Source: Thiothrix caldifontis (GTDB lineage: Bacteria; Pseudomonadota; Gammaproteobacteria; Thiotrichales; Thiotrichaceae). From it: a stretch of DNA of 64,000 bases. Shown here piece after piece: positions 45,203-53,911 of the stretch. The stretch is taken from assembly GCF_900107695.1 (NCBI RefSeq), contig NZ_FNQP01000008.1, forward strand, positions 114,466-178,465. The letters are read 5' to 3'. Position 1 is the stretch's first letter; every line of letters starts with the position of its first letter. The notes beneath the pieces were generated by a model. The model did no database searches, was not told the DNA's origin, and saw only the letters and a program-made list of their open reading frames with translations. The position numbers and the translations under genes are program-made.

Positions 45203-45928
45203 CTACAAATCCTCAGGGAGTCTTGACTGGTTGAAGTAGCGGTAATGTCCGATGACCGGCCAGAAGAACAAGGCATCTTCGATATTTGTGCCATAGGCCA
45301 CGTTATGCCCAATCAAGGGCCGCCCCTCTGGGGTGACATAATGGGTCACAATGCCAATGTGTGCTTGCCCTTTACCCAAGTCCCACGCCACCACATCACC
45401 CGGTTGGTAATCGGCTGAATTCTGGGTAATCGGCAGGGATGCGCCCCTACGCTCAAAAAAACGCATCAGGTTATAGACTCGGCGATGGTCAATGTTAGTA
45501 TCGGGACGCTTCATCCCCCATTTACGTGGGTATTCATGGAAGGCTTTGCGCATATCCTCATGCAATTCACGTTGCAAATCAATACCCTGAGCACGGAACG
45601 CCCGTACCACCACGTCAGCACACACCCCTGTGGATTCCGGCACATCGCCGCCAGGATATTTCAGATTCACATAAGCCGGATCATAAGAACGGGTTACTTT
45701 CACCTGTTGGTATACCGAATCCAGCAACGACCTGACATGCGCTGGCGGTTTTGGCTCTAGCAGCGGTGGTGACACTGGGGGCTTAAGCACTGGCGGCGGA
45801 ATAATCGTAACAGGAGGAGGTATCAGGGATGCGGGGGGTTTAATAAAACGCTGATACCCATCCCACCCCAGATAAAGAATCAGGCATAACAAAAACAGCC
45901 AGACGAAATACCGCATCACATGGCGCAT
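45203..45928 (-). CDS. DUF1287 (NlpC/P60-like fold) membrane-anchored protein
   Basis: A 241-residue protein with an N-terminal membrane helix (MRYFVWLFLLCLILYLGWDG), a proline-rich spacer (about residues 30-60, PPVTIIPPPVLKPPVSPP) and a DUF1287 domain (70-235). DUF1287 keeps an NlpC/P60-like arrangement: cysteine in STGVCADVVVRAFRAQG, histidine in QAHIGIVTHY and another in LIGHNVAYGTN. A periplasmic amidase or peptidase is plausible, acting on murein, but activity is unproven for the family. The proline spacer would let it reach across the periplasm. It lies between a lipoprotein gene and a Rieske ferredoxin gene, both on the same strand. Confidence 0.85.
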   Translation of the reverse strand: MRHVMRYFVWLFLLCLILYLGWDGYQRFIKPPASLIPPPVTIIPPPVLKPPVSPPLLEPKPPAHVRSLLDSVYQQVKVTRSYDPAYVNLKYPGGDVPESTGVCADVVVRAFRAQGIDLQRELHEDMRKAFHEYPRKWGMKRPDTNIDHRRVYNLMRFFERRGASLPITQNSADYQPGDVVAWDLGKGQAHIGIVTHYVTPEGRPLIGHNVAYGTNIEDALFFWPVIGHYRYFNQSRLPEDL

Positions 45929-45935
45929 AAAGTGC

Positions 45936-46250
45936 TTACACCTTTACCCAAATACGCCCGTCTTCGATACTAACCGCATAGGTTTTCAAGGGAATCTCAG
46001 CAGGCTCAGCCATTGGCTCACCCGTTTTGACGCTGAATTCCGCACCATGCAGGGAACATTGCACCCGATCCCCGTGCAAACAACCAAGATACAACGACGC
46101 ATCTTCGTGGGTACACATATCATCTACCGCGTAAAATTCGCCGTCTACGTGACAGATCAGAATGCGCTTGCCGTTGCCTGCGTCAACACGCTTCATCTTT
46201 CCGGGCTTGATTTCGTTTATACTGCCAGCATCGAGTCGGGAGTTATTCAT
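45936..46250 (-). CDS. Rieske-type [2Fe-2S] ferredoxin
   Basis: A 104-residue soluble Rieske protein. The cluster ligands are present as CTH (MCTHEDASLYLG) and CSLH (RVQCSLHGAEFSVKTG). It resembles BphA3-like ferredoxins that pass electrons to oxygenases, but no oxygenase gene is near. An open frame reaches 46400, but the ATG at 46250 agrees with family N-termini (SINEIKPGKMKRVDAG). That start overlaps the start of the divergent epimerase gene: CATG at 46248-46251 carries ATG on both strands. Each gene's leader therefore lies inside the other's coding region. Confidence 0.9.
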   Translation of the reverse strand: MNNSRLDAGSINEIKPGKMKRVDAGNGKRILICHVDGEFYAVDDMCTHEDASLYLGCLHGDRVQCSLHGAEFSVKTGEPMAEPAEIPLKTYAVSIEDGRIWVKV

Positions 46251-47124
46251 GAGTGCATCTAACCAAAATGTGTGGATTATGGGCTGTGGCGACATTGGTC
46301 GCCGTGTCGCACGGTTATACCAAAACGAGGGTACGAAGGCTATAGGTTGGGTTCGCAGCGAGGAATCCTTGCAATTAGGCTTGGCACAAGGTATCGCCAT
46401 GCGTAAAGGTGACGTGGATAAAGGCAGCTACTTTTCCATTTTTGCATTGGATGAAGCATTAGTGTACTGGTTCATGCCACCGCCACCGAACGGGGAAAGC
46501 GATGACCGCTTACGCCGTTTCCTCAAAGGCATGGATGCAGCACCCCAGCGCGTGGTATTAATCAGCACTACCGGCGTGTATGGGGATTGCGGCGGGCGCT
46601 GGATTGACGAATCCGAACCGCTGAAACCCATTGCCGCCCGTGCCAAACGCCGCGTCGATGCGGAACATGCCGTGCAAGAATGGGTGGCGCGTTTCGGCGG
46701 CGAAAGCGTGATTTTGCGCGTCCCTGGTATTTACGCCCCCGACCGCCTGCCGTTGGAACGCCTCCAACGCGGCGAACCGGTGTTGTATGAAGCCGAAGCC
46801 CCTTGGACAAACCGGATTCACGCCGATGATTTAGCCATGGTATGCAAGCGGGCGATGGAAATGGCTCCTTCCGGTGCGATTTACAATGCGACGGATGGGC
46901 ATCCATCCACCATGACCGACTATTTTAACCAAGTAGCGGATTACGCCGGACTCCCCCGCCCCCCACAAGTCAGCATGGCAGAAGCACAAGCGGCGATGAG
47001 TGCCGGAATGCTCTCGTATTTGCAAGAATCCCGGCGTATTCGTAATGATAAACTGTTGACTGAATTAGGCATCCGGTTACAGTACCCCTCCCTGACCGTG
47101 GGTCTGGGCATGTTGAAAGGATAG
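46249..47124 (+). CDS. NAD(P)-dependent epimerase/dehydratase family protein (YeeZ-like SDR)
   Basis: A 291-residue extended SDR. The nucleotide-binding GCGDIGRRVARLYQ replaces the usual GxxGxxG, STTGVYGDCGGRWIDE holds the catalytic Ser/Tyr region and HADDLAMVCKRAME the C-terminal part. It is similar in outline to E. coli YeeZ; substrate unknown. The ATG at 46249 has GGGAG six bases upstream and gives MSASNQNVWIMGCGDIG. An in-frame ATG at 46162 would run through the Rieske gene on the other strand and is not preferred. darP follows seven bases after the stop. Confidence 0.85.
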   Translation: MSASNQNVWIMGCGDIGRRVARLYQNEGTKAIGWVRSEESLQLGLAQGIAMRKGDVDKGSYFSIFALDEALVYWFMPPPPNGESDDRLRRFLKGMDAAPQRVVLISTTGVYGDCGGRWIDESEPLKPIAARAKRRVDAEHAVQEWVARFGGESVILRVPGIYAPDRLPLERLQRGEPVLYEAEAPWTNRIHADDLAMVCKRAMEMAPSGAIYNATDGHPSTMTDYFNQVADYAGLPRPPQVSMAEAQAAMSAGMLSYLQESRRIRNDKLLTELGIRLQYPSLTVGLGMLKG

Positions 47125-47131
47125 AACACCC

Positions 47132-47650
47132 GTGATTGATTACCAAAACGACGATGAAGACGATGATTACATCAGCAAAAGCCACTTCAAGCGTGAAGCA
47201 GAAGCCGCGCAAGATTTGGGCGAACGCCTGATTACCCTACGCAAAGAACAGCTTGATCAACTGGATTTATCGGAAAAGCTCTACGACGCTATTTTGCTGG
47301 CACAACGTTTGACAGCTAATGGCGCAATTCGCCGCCAACGTCAGTTCATCGGCAAACTGATGCGCACTGAAATTCTCGAACCCATCGAGGCCAAACTTGC
47401 CGAATGGGATCGGGGTGGCAAAGCCGAAACGGCGCGTTTGCACCGTTTGGAACGCTGGCGTGATCGCTTGATCAACGATGAAAACATGTTAGGTGAGTGG
47501 TTGAAAGAATACCCCGAAACCGACGTACAGCATTTTCGCAGCCTGATTCGCAACGCTCACAAAGAAAAAGAGCAAAATAAACCACCGAAAAGCAGCCGGG
47601 AATTATTCAAATTACTGCGAGAGATAACCGCAGACGAATCCCTGCGTTAA
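47132..47650 (+). CDS. darP: Dual-action ribosomal maturation protein DarP (YjgA/DUF615)
   Basis: A 172-residue highly charged helical protein of the DUF615 family, the usual length. SKSHFKREAEAAQDLGERLI and AILLAQRLTANGAIRRQRQF, followed by IGKLMRTEILEPIEAKL, are diagnostic. DarP binds late 50S precursors and promotes peptidyl transferase centre maturation. It starts with GTG at 47132, seven bases after the epimerase gene. Its stop shares the palindrome TTAA (47647-47650) with the stop of the convergent gloB. Confidence 0.95.
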   Translation: MIDYQNDDEDDDYISKSHFKREAEAAQDLGERLITLRKEQLDQLDLSEKLYDAILLAQRLTANGAIRRQRQFIGKLMRTEILEPIEAKLAEWDRGGKAETARLHRLERWRDRLINDENMLGEWLKEYPETDVQHFRSLIRNAHKEKEQNKPPKSSRELFKLLREITADESLR

Positions 47651-48426
47651 TCGTATTCGGTATCTTTCCAAATACGCAACACCGCGAACACATCATCCGG
47701 TGTTTGCGTTTCACGCCCTGCAATTTCTTCGGCTTTGGCAATAACTTCAGGAATATGCGTGCGCAAAAAGGGGTTAGTTTCAAATTCTCGCCCTAATTCA
47801 AAAGGCACAGTCGGGTGTCCTGCATCCAACAACGCCCAGGATTCTTCCAAACGTGCATCCAGGGCCGCATTATCTGGCTCAACCCACTTGGCAAAACCGA
47901 TGTTATCCACGGTGTATTCATGAGTGCAATACACTTGGGTCGCTGCCGGTAGCGTGGCAATGCGTTGCAACGAATGGTACAGGTCATGCAATGTACCGTC
48001 GAACACCCGCCCACAACCATTGGCAAACAACGTATCCCCACAAAACAGGCTGCCTTCGCCGTAATACACAATGTGCCCAGCGGTATGCCCCGGCAACTCC
48101 ATCACGTGGAAGGTCAAACCCAATGATTCAAGATACACTTCTTGACCTTCCGTGAGGGGTCGATTGAGGAATGGAATCGTTTCATTGGCTGGCCCATAGA
48201 CCGGTAAACCGGGGTAGGCTTGCAACAGTTTATCAAGACCACCCACATGGTCACGGTGGTGGTGTGTAATCAGAATAGCCACGGGCTGCTTTGCCATACG
48301 TTGCAGCGCCTCCAGCACAGGAGCAGCATCACCGGGGTCAACAATCGCAACATCTTGGCTATCGGTATTACCAATCAACCAGATGTAATTATCCGTAAAT
48401 GCGGGTACTGGGGTTACTTGTATCAT
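47647..48426 (-). CDS. gloB: Hydroxyacylglutathione hydrolase (glyoxalase II)
   Basis: A 259-residue metallo-beta-lactamase-fold enzyme. The metal site THHHRDHVGG is intact, as are the later ligands in ELPGHTAGHIVYYGEG, LFCGDTLFANGCGRVFDGT and CTHEYTVDNIGFA. It hydrolyses S-lactoylglutathione to lactate and glutathione, completing methylglyoxal detoxification. The C-terminal substrate-binding helix region (NPFLRTHIPEVIAKAEE) is present. It is divergent from gmk, with a 94-base shared promoter region. Confidence 0.96.
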   Translation of the reverse strand: MIQVTPVPAFTDNYIWLIGNTDSQDVAIVDPGDAAPVLEALQRMAKQPVAILITHHHRDHVGGLDKLLQAYPGLPVYGPANETIPFLNRPLTEGQEVYLESLGLTFHVMELPGHTAGHIVYYGEGSLFCGDTLFANGCGRVFDGTLHDLYHSLQRIATLPAATQVYCTHEYTVDNIGFAKWVEPDNAALDARLEESWALLDAGHPTVPFELGREFETNPFLRTHIPEVIAKAEEIAGRETQTPDDVFAVLRIWKDTEYD

Positions 48427-48458
48427 GGCACACCACCTTAACTCTTGATTTCTGCTAC

Positions 48459-48486
48459 TCGACTATAGTGCATACTGCTCTATAAT
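48459..48486 (+). promoter_or_regulatory. Putative sigma-70 promoter of gmk
   Basis: A perfect -10 TATAAT (48481-48486) is preceded after a 16-base spacer by TCGACT (48459-48464, four of six matches to TTGACA). It ends 34 bases before the gmk ATG in the gloB-gmk intergenic region. Confidence 0.55.
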
Positions 48487-48520
48487 CGCATTTTTATCAG
48501 CACATCGGGCGGATTTTCAG

Positions 48521-49141
48521 ATGAACACACGCACAGGTCAGCTTTACATCGTTTCAGCACCTTCTGGTGCTGGCAAATCCAGTTTACTGAATGCCTTGCT
48601 TGAGCGCGTGGATAATCTAGTGGTATCAGTATCGCACACCACGCGCCAACCCCGCCCCGGCGAACAAGACGGCGTGCACTATCACTTCACCCCAATTGAC
48701 GTATTCCGCCAGCAAGTCGCAGACGGTAACTTTCTGGAATACGCACAAGTATTCGACAATTACTACGGCACGTCACGCTTGTCAGTGGATGCGTTACGCG
48801 ATGCAGGCAAAGACGTGATCCTCGAAATCGACTGGCAAGGCGCACAACAAGTCCGTGAATGTGCGGAAGCTGTCACCAGCATTTTCATTCTGCCTCCCAG
48901 TGTAGCAGCCTTAAATCAGCGCCTGCATGGGCGTGGGCAAGATAGCGAGGAAACTATCCAACGGCGGATGCGGGATGCGCGAAGCGAAATGTCGCACTAC
49001 CCTGAATACGACTACCTAATCATCAACGACGATTTTGACACTGCGCTGGCAGAACTCACCTGTATTTTTTATAGCGCACGCCTGAAACTCGCTCCCCAAA
49101 TCCAGCAGCACAAAACATTGCTGGATGCACTGGTCGGCTGA
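48521..49141 (+). CDS. gmk: Guanylate kinase
   Basis: A 206-residue guanylate kinase (GMP + ATP to GDP + ADP). The P-loop is APSGAGKSSL, the GMP site SVSHTTRQPRPGEQDGVHYH, and DVILEIDWQGAQQVR follows. In many proteobacteria rpoZ-spoT follow gmk; here a thioesterase-like gene overlaps its stop instead (TGATG, one base). Confidence 0.97.
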   Translation: MNTRTGQLYIVSAPSGAGKSSLLNALLERVDNLVVSVSHTTRQPRPGEQDGVHYHFTPIDVFRQQVADGNFLEYAQVFDNYYGTSRLSVDALRDAGKDVILEIDWQGAQQVRECAEAVTSIFILPPSVAALNQRLHGRGQDSEETIQRRMRDARSEMSHYPEYDYLIINDDFDTALAELTCIFYSARLKLAPQIQQHKTLLDALVG

Positions 49142-49647
49142 TGGCATTTAATATTGTCAAATTCTCGCGCCGCTGGCTAAAGTTTTTGCCCGACAGTCGG
49201 CGGCTGGAACTCTACCCACCCTGGTGGATGATGCGCATTAAGGTACTTGCGTTAGAAAATGAGTGGCGGCATATTCGTATCCGGCTACCGTTAACATGGG
49301 CTTCTCGCAATATGGGAGGCAGTATGTTCGGTGGCTTTCAAGCCTCGCTGGCTGACCCCATTGCGCCGTTGGCTTGCTCAAAAGTCTTCCCTGACTACCA
49401 TGTGTGGACGCGGCATTTGAGCGTTGATTTTGTTCGCCCCGGTATTACTGACATGGAATTGCGCTTCGATTTCCCCGCAGACAAAGAAGCAGAAATTCGG
49501 GCGGAATTGCTGCGGCGAGGACGGGCTACGCCGAGTTTTGAATACGGTTTGCACGACAGCAACGGGCGGCTGTGTACCAAGGTCGTGTGCGTAGTAGCGA
49601 TACGTCCGCCGGATTATTTGAAAGGCGTAGGGTCAGCGGCGGAATAG
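49141..49647 (+). CDS. Hotdog-fold thioesterase-like protein (DUF4442/PaaI-like)
   Basis: A 168-residue protein with a hotdog-fold core: RIRLPLTWASRNMGGSMFGG, QASLADPIAPLACSKVF and FVRPGITDMELRFDFP. The region around NMGGSMFGGFQASLADP corresponds to the substrate-helix motif of DUF4442/PaaI-like thioesterases. It probably hydrolyses an acyl-CoA or acyl-ACP of unknown identity. Its ATG overlaps the gmk stop by one base, so it is co-translated with gmk. Confidence 0.8.
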   Translation: MAFNIVKFSRRWLKFLPDSRRLELYPPWWMMRIKVLALENEWRHIRIRLPLTWASRNMGGSMFGGFQASLADPIAPLACSKVFPDYHVWTRHLSVDFVRPGITDMELRFDFPADKEAEIRAELLRRGRATPSFEYGLHDSNGRLCTKVVCVVAIRPPDYLKGVGSAAE

Positions 49648-49661
49648 CTGCTGACCCATCG

Positions 49662-49808
49662 CTAACCTCTTGTCCAAAAGCGATTTTCACAGTTATAGCA
49701 GCGGTAATATGTCTTCCCTCCTGCAAACAAGCGACGCCACCAACCAACACGGACGCGCCGTGCCGCCGACAAACAATGCGAACATGTACAAACATTTATG
49801 ATTGCCAT
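49662..49808 (-). CDS. Tiny zinc-ribbon protein, 48 residues
   Basis: A 48-residue reading frame starting MAIINVCTCSHC. Two cysteine knuckles, CTCSHC (residues 7-12) and YRCYNCENRFW (36-45), are separated by a basic aromatic stretch VGWWRRLFAGGKTYY. This is the layout of a single zinc ribbon. The same layout recurs in the plus-strand gene at 50032 (CPSCGS, WWQRFLRGNKT, CRQCRHQFW), which argues strongly that both are real genes. AAGGA lies about 13 bases before the ATG. No function is known; small zinc ribbons often bind RNA, DNA or other proteins. The adjacent 49809-50031 is AT-rich and seems to hold regulatory sequence only. Confidence 0.7.
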   Translation of the reverse strand: MAIINVCTCSHCLSAARRVRVGWWRRLFAGGKTYYRCYNCENRFWTRG

Positions 49809-50031
49809 TTTATAAACGATTTCCTTAGCCCACTAGCCCACGTCTAAAAGAAGTCTTGATAGATACGGATAATAACGGAAATGGATTGTCTTAAGAAATA
49901 TTTCGTAACAATTTTCGTAATTGCTCAAACATGCTTTTTCATAGGCTGATTTGCAGCAAAAAACAGCAAAACTGATCTACACTTCAAGAGATGATCAACA
50001 TCAGCGACAAGGATAGTCCAAGAGGTAAATC

Positions 50032-50244
50032 GTGAACAGGCCATTGACCTACCAAGGAATGTACTCACCCCATACTCAAACAAACGCCACCTATTGGACA
50101 AAAAGCCCCTGCCCTAGTTGTGGTAGCGTACTATTAGTCGAACGGAATAGCACATGGTGGCAGCGCTTCTTGCGTGGCAACAAAACACTCTGTTTTTGCC
50201 GCCAATGTCGCCATCAATTCTGGGAGAACCCGCAACATAGATAA
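50032..50244 (+). CDS. Small zinc-ribbon protein, 70 residues
   Basis: A 70-residue protein with CPSCGS (residues 27-32) and CFCRQCRHQFW (near 54-64) as the two knuckles of a zinc ribbon, joined by STWWQRFLRGNKTL. It is a paralogue in layout of the 48-residue minus-strand frame at 49662-49808. It begins with GTG (AGAGG upstream) and has a 25-residue N-terminal extension that the other lacks; an internal ATG at codon 10 is possible. It converges on rluB with five bases between. Function is unknown. Confidence 0.72.
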   Translation: MNRPLTYQGMYSPHTQTNATYWTKSPCPSCGSVLLVERNSTWWQRFLRGNKTLCFCRQCRHQFWENPQHR

Positions 50245-50249
50245 GCGTC

Positions 50250-51194
50250 TTAGCCACGTCCACGCGGTGGCGGGCGCTTGCCTGCACCGCTAGGGCGACT
50301 GGCGACACTCGGACGAGCCGGGCGTGCCAAACTCGAACGCCGTGCCGATGGATGACTCCCACCAATCGCCGTGCGCCCACTGTCCACCGATTTCATCCCC
50401 GGCCTTGCCCCGGAACGGCGTTCCGGGCGTTCAGCGGTAAAATCCGAACCATCTTCAAACGCCATGTTCACCAAGCCGTAGAGTTTGCGTAATTCGCGCA
50501 CTTCCAGCTCTTTGTGATGCCCACTGCGCAAGTAACGCGGCAGCATAATGTTGCCGTAACGCACCCGAATCAAACGGCTGATTTTCACGCCCTGCGATTC
50601 CCACAAGCGACGCACTTCGCGATTGCGACCTTCGGCAAGCACGACGTGATACCAGTGGTTAACCCCTTCGCCACCAGCATCTTTGATGCGCATGAAGTTG
50701 GCTTTGCCGTCTTCCAATTCCACGCCTTCCTGCAAACGGATCAGCATTTCATTGTTAACTTCGCCCAACACGCGGCAAGCGTATTCGCGCTCGATCTCGG
50801 AAGATGGGTGCATGAGTTTGTTGGCTAACTCACCATCAGTAGTGAACAGTAATAAGCCGTCAGTATTGATGTCGAGACGACCGACCATAATCCAACGCCC
50901 AGCGCGAATTTTCGGCAGGCTGTCAAAGACCGTCGGGCGACCTTCCGGGTCACTCAAGGTACACACTTCGCCCGCAGGCTTGTGATACATCAGCACTTTG
51001 TGGGTGGCATTGACGCGGGAACTCAAGTGCAGGCGTTGCCCGCGCAAGGTCACTTGATCGTTTTCGTCGATGGCTTGACCGGAAGCGGCACGTTGACCGT
51101 TCACCAGAATTTCGCCAGCGTTGACCATGCGCTCGATTTCACGGCGTGAGCCGTAACCAGCGCGAGAGAGGAGTTTTTGGATGCGTTCTTTCAT
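50250..51194 (-). CDS. rluB: 23S rRNA pseudouridine-2605 synthase RluB
   Basis: A 314-residue RsuA-family synthase. An N-terminal S4 domain (ERIQKLLSRAGYGSRREIER, MVNAGEILVNGQ) binds rRNA; the catalytic aspartate is in VGRLDINTDGLLLFTTDG. The C-terminal 70 residues form a basic, Arg/Ser/Gly/Pro-rich tail (SARRSSLARPARPSVA), typical of RluB. The frame is open to 51236; MKERIQKLLSRAG at 51194 is the family start. msrB lies ten bases upstream on the same strand. Confidence 0.94.
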   Translation of the reverse strand: MKERIQKLLSRAGYGSRREIERMVNAGEILVNGQRAASGQAIDENDQVTLRGQRLHLSSRVNATHKVLMYHKPAGEVCTLSDPEGRPTVFDSLPKIRAGRWIMVGRLDINTDGLLLFTTDGELANKLMHPSSEIEREYACRVLGEVNNEMLIRLQEGVELEDGKANFMRIKDAGGEGVNHWYHVVLAEGRNREVRRLWESQGVKISRLIRVRYGNIMLPRYLRSGHHKELEVRELRKLYGLVNMAFEDGSDFTAERPERRSGARPGMKSVDSGRTAIGGSHPSARRSSLARPARPSVASRPSGAGKRPPPRGRG

Positions 51195-51204
51195 GCGGGG
51201 AATA

Positions 51205-51651
51205 TTACGCTTTGACCTTGCGCAATGCCACCGCATTCATGCAATAACGTAAGCCACTCGGTGCGGGGCCATCGGGGAACACATGCCCCAAGTGTGCGCC
51301 ACAGGTATTGCAGGTGGTTTCTACCCGCGTCATGCCGTGCGAACGGTCTACTTGGTAGGCAATCGCATTATCCGCCACCGGCTGGGTAAATGACGGCCAA
51401 CCTGTGCCGGAATCAAACTTTTCTGCCGCATCAAACAGCAAGGTGTCGCAACACACGCAAGCGTATTGCCCCGGCTCGAACAAATGGCACATCTCGGAAC
51501 TAAACGGGCGTTCCGTGCCATGCTTGCGGGTGACGTGGTATTGCTCGGCATTCAATTGTTCGCGCCATTCGGCATCGGTTTTGGTGACAGTGCGCTCAGG
51601 GGCGGGGTTGCCGTTATCTGCGAATGCCAATACGATTTTCCAGTTCAACAT
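51205..51651 (-). CDS. msrB: Peptide-methionine (R)-S-oxide reductase
   Basis: A 148-residue MsrB. Zinc cysteines are in YACVCCDTLLF and CNTCGAHLGHVF; the catalytic cysteine is in RYCMNAVAL. Substrate-contacting SGTGWPSFTQP is present. It reduces methionine-R-sulfoxide in proteins in the cytosol (no signal peptide). It is probably co-transcribed with rluB, ten bases downstream. Confidence 0.96.
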   Translation of the reverse strand: MLNWKIVLAFADNGNPAPERTVTKTDAEWREQLNAEQYHVTRKHGTERPFSSEMCHLFEPGQYACVCCDTLLFDAAEKFDSGTGWPSFTQPVADNAIAYQVDRSHGMTRVETTCNTCGAHLGHVFPDGPAPSGLRYCMNAVALRKVKA

Positions 51652-51796
51652 AATCTCTCTCCTCCTCGGTGAAAATGGATAGTAGTGTCAGGACGCGCTT
51701 GCAGACAAATACCCTACTGCGCGTATAGGGCATTCAAACGCACTGCACAATATACGCTAAACTCGCGGCATTCTTAGTCTGACGAGATTCACCCGC

Positions 51797-53911
51797 ATGA
51801 CAGCCCCAGCCCATACCGACACCGTGGTCAAAAGCACCACCTGTTACGAATGCGATGCCAATTGCCTGTTTGATGTCACCATTGACGCCAGCGGTCGCGC
51901 CATTAAGGTGGAAGGCTTGCCGAATTGCCCACGCGGACAATTGCAGTTAGAGCGCCAATACCACCCCGACCGCCTCCTCTACCCGCTCAAGCGCGTCGGT
52001 GTCAAAGGCTCTGGCGAATTCGAGCGCATCAGTTGGGAAGAAGCCCTCGACACCATTACCGCCGCCCTGCAAAAAACCAAGGCACAATACGGCGCACCCA
52101 CCGTGGGGTTTTTCGCCGGATACACCAAAGAAGCCCGCCCGCAATTGCAACGCCTTGCGCACGCTTTCGGCAGCCCGAATTACCTCACCGAATCCGGCTG
52201 CTGCTTCTCGGCAACGATGGTAGCGGAAAAACTCACCTACGGTTACAAACTCAAAACCACCTCCACCGTCGAATCGCCCAAAACCCAATGCGTGTTGGTG
52301 TGGTCAACCAACGCGACAGGCTCAATTCCCCCGTTTGAAAACCACCACCTTGCCAGCCGTAAAAAAGGGCGCAAGATGATCGTGGTTGACCCGCGCCGCA
52401 CCGAAACAGCGGAACTGGCGGATATTCACCTGCAAATCCGCCCAGGTACAGATGGCGCACTCGCCCTCGGCTTCCACCACCTGATTTTCGCCAATGGCTG
52501 GCAAGATCAGGCATTTTTGGACGAATGGGCAAACGGGCTGGACGCTTTCCGCGACTACATCCAAGAATTTCCACCCGCACGGGTGGCGGCGATTTGCGGC
52601 ATTAGCGAAGCCGATTTACGCGCAGCGGTGGAAATGTTCGCCACCACCAGCCCCGCACAAATTGCCATGTCACCTACCTCCACCGTGCAACACAGCAACG
52701 GTTTCCAGAATCACCGCGCCATGATTTTGCTCTCCGCCGTCACGGGCAATATCGACCGCGAAGGCGGCAACCGCTTTTTCAACGACAAAGTATTGCCCAA
52801 GCCGATTGAGCTATTCGATGTGTGCAAAAACGAATTACCGCCGCGCATTGGCGATGAAGTCTTCCCGATTTGGACAAAATATTGGCCTGCCGCGCAAAGC
52901 ATGTTGATGCCGGACTGCATCCTCGAAGGCAAGCCGCAACCGCTCAAAGCACTGCTGGCGATGGGCATTAATACTGCGATGTGGGCAAATTCCAAACGCA
53001 TGGAACGCGCCTTGGGCGAACTGGAATTTTTCGCCGTCTCCGACTTTTTCCACAACCCCGCCACCCTGCAAGCCGACATCGTATTGCCAGCAGCAACCAG
53101 TTTGGAACGCACCGCGCTGATCGCCTACCCCGGCTGCGCGTATCAGGGCGAAGTAAAATACCGCCACCAAGCCCTGCCTCCTCGCGGCGAAGCCAAACCT
53201 GACGGGCAAATTTTCCTCGAACTCGGCGTAAAACTCGGCATGGCGGAACAATTCTGGCACGGCAACCTTGCGGCATCGTGGGAAGAAATGGGCGAAGGCT
53301 TGCCGCCCGACATCCGCAAAGAAGCGTGGGAAAACCCGGCGGGCGTAACCGTTTACAGCCCCGTGATCGAAGAATTGGTGGAAATGGGCTTTTTGGATGC
53401 GGATCGGCAATGGCGCATCAACGGCTTCCGCACCGCCACGGGCAAAATCGAATTCGATTCGGTGGAGTTGAAAGCGCATGGCTACGACGGCTTACCGACT
53501 TACCGCGAACCGGCGGAAAGCCCGTTGTCTACGCCGGAATTGCTGGCAGATTATCCCTTGGTGCTAACGTCGGGTGGGCGGCAGAAATTTTTCACGCATT
53601 CACAGCAGCACAATATCCCCGCGATGCTGGCGCATGACCCGTATCCACGGGTACAAATTCACCCCGACGATGCAGCGGCACGGGGCATTGCGGAGGGGGA
53701 TGCGGTGGAAATCCGTTCACGACGCGGCGCGGTGACGTTTCGGGCAGCAGTGACCGATATGATGAAACCGGGTGTGGTGCATTGTTTCCACGGGTGGAAT
53801 GAAGCGAATATCAATGAGTTGACAGACGATACCCAGCTTGACCCGATCAGTGGGTTTCCGCCGTTTAAGTCGTTGTTGTGTCAAGTAACTCGTATTCAGG
53901 AAAACGTATGA
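51797..53911 (+). CDS. Molybdopterin-dependent oxidoreductase (DMSO reductase family), stand-alone
   Basis: A 704-residue catalytic subunit with bis-MGD signatures. An N-terminal [4Fe-4S] motif C16-x2-C19-x3-C23-x20-C44 is followed by the molybdopterin domains (YPLKRVGVKGSGEFERISW, VLVWSTNATGSIPP, VDPRRTETAELADIHL) and a C-terminal MGD domain (RVQIHPDDAAARGIAEGDAV). The region TESGCCFSAT holds two adjacent cysteines (C135, C136) where the metal ligand is expected. There is no Tat signal, so it is cytoplasmic. No iron-sulfur or membrane partner gene is adjacent, so the substrate is unknown; formate, nitrate and sulfur compounds are all possible. Its stop overlaps hemW by ATGA. Confidence 0.88.
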   Translation: MTAPAHTDTVVKSTTCYECDANCLFDVTIDASGRAIKVEGLPNCPRGQLQLERQYHPDRLLYPLKRVGVKGSGEFERISWEEALDTITAALQKTKAQYGAPTVGFFAGYTKEARPQLQRLAHAFGSPNYLTESGCCFSATMVAEKLTYGYKLKTTSTVESPKTQCVLVWSTNATGSIPPFENHHLASRKKGRKMIVVDPRRTETAELADIHLQIRPGTDGALALGFHHLIFANGWQDQAFLDEWANGLDAFRDYIQEFPPARVAAICGISEADLRAAVEMFATTSPAQIAMSPTSTVQHSNGFQNHRAMILLSAVTGNIDREGGNRFFNDKVLPKPIELFDVCKNELPPRIGDEVFPIWTKYWPAAQSMLMPDCILEGKPQPLKALLAMGINTAMWANSKRMERALGELEFFAVSDFFHNPATLQADIVLPAATSLERTALIAYPGCAYQGEVKYRHQALPPRGEAKPDGQIFLELGVKLGMAEQFWHGNLAASWEEMGEGLPPDIRKEAWENPAGVTVYSPVIEELVEMGFLDADRQWRINGFRTATGKIEFDSVELKAHGYDGLPTYREPAESPLSTPELLADYPLVLTSGGRQKFFTHSQQHNIPAMLAHDPYPRVQIHPDDAAARGIAEGDAVEIRSRRGAVTFRAAVTDMMKPGVVHCFHGWNEANINELTDDTQLDPISGFPPFKSLLCQVTRIQENV

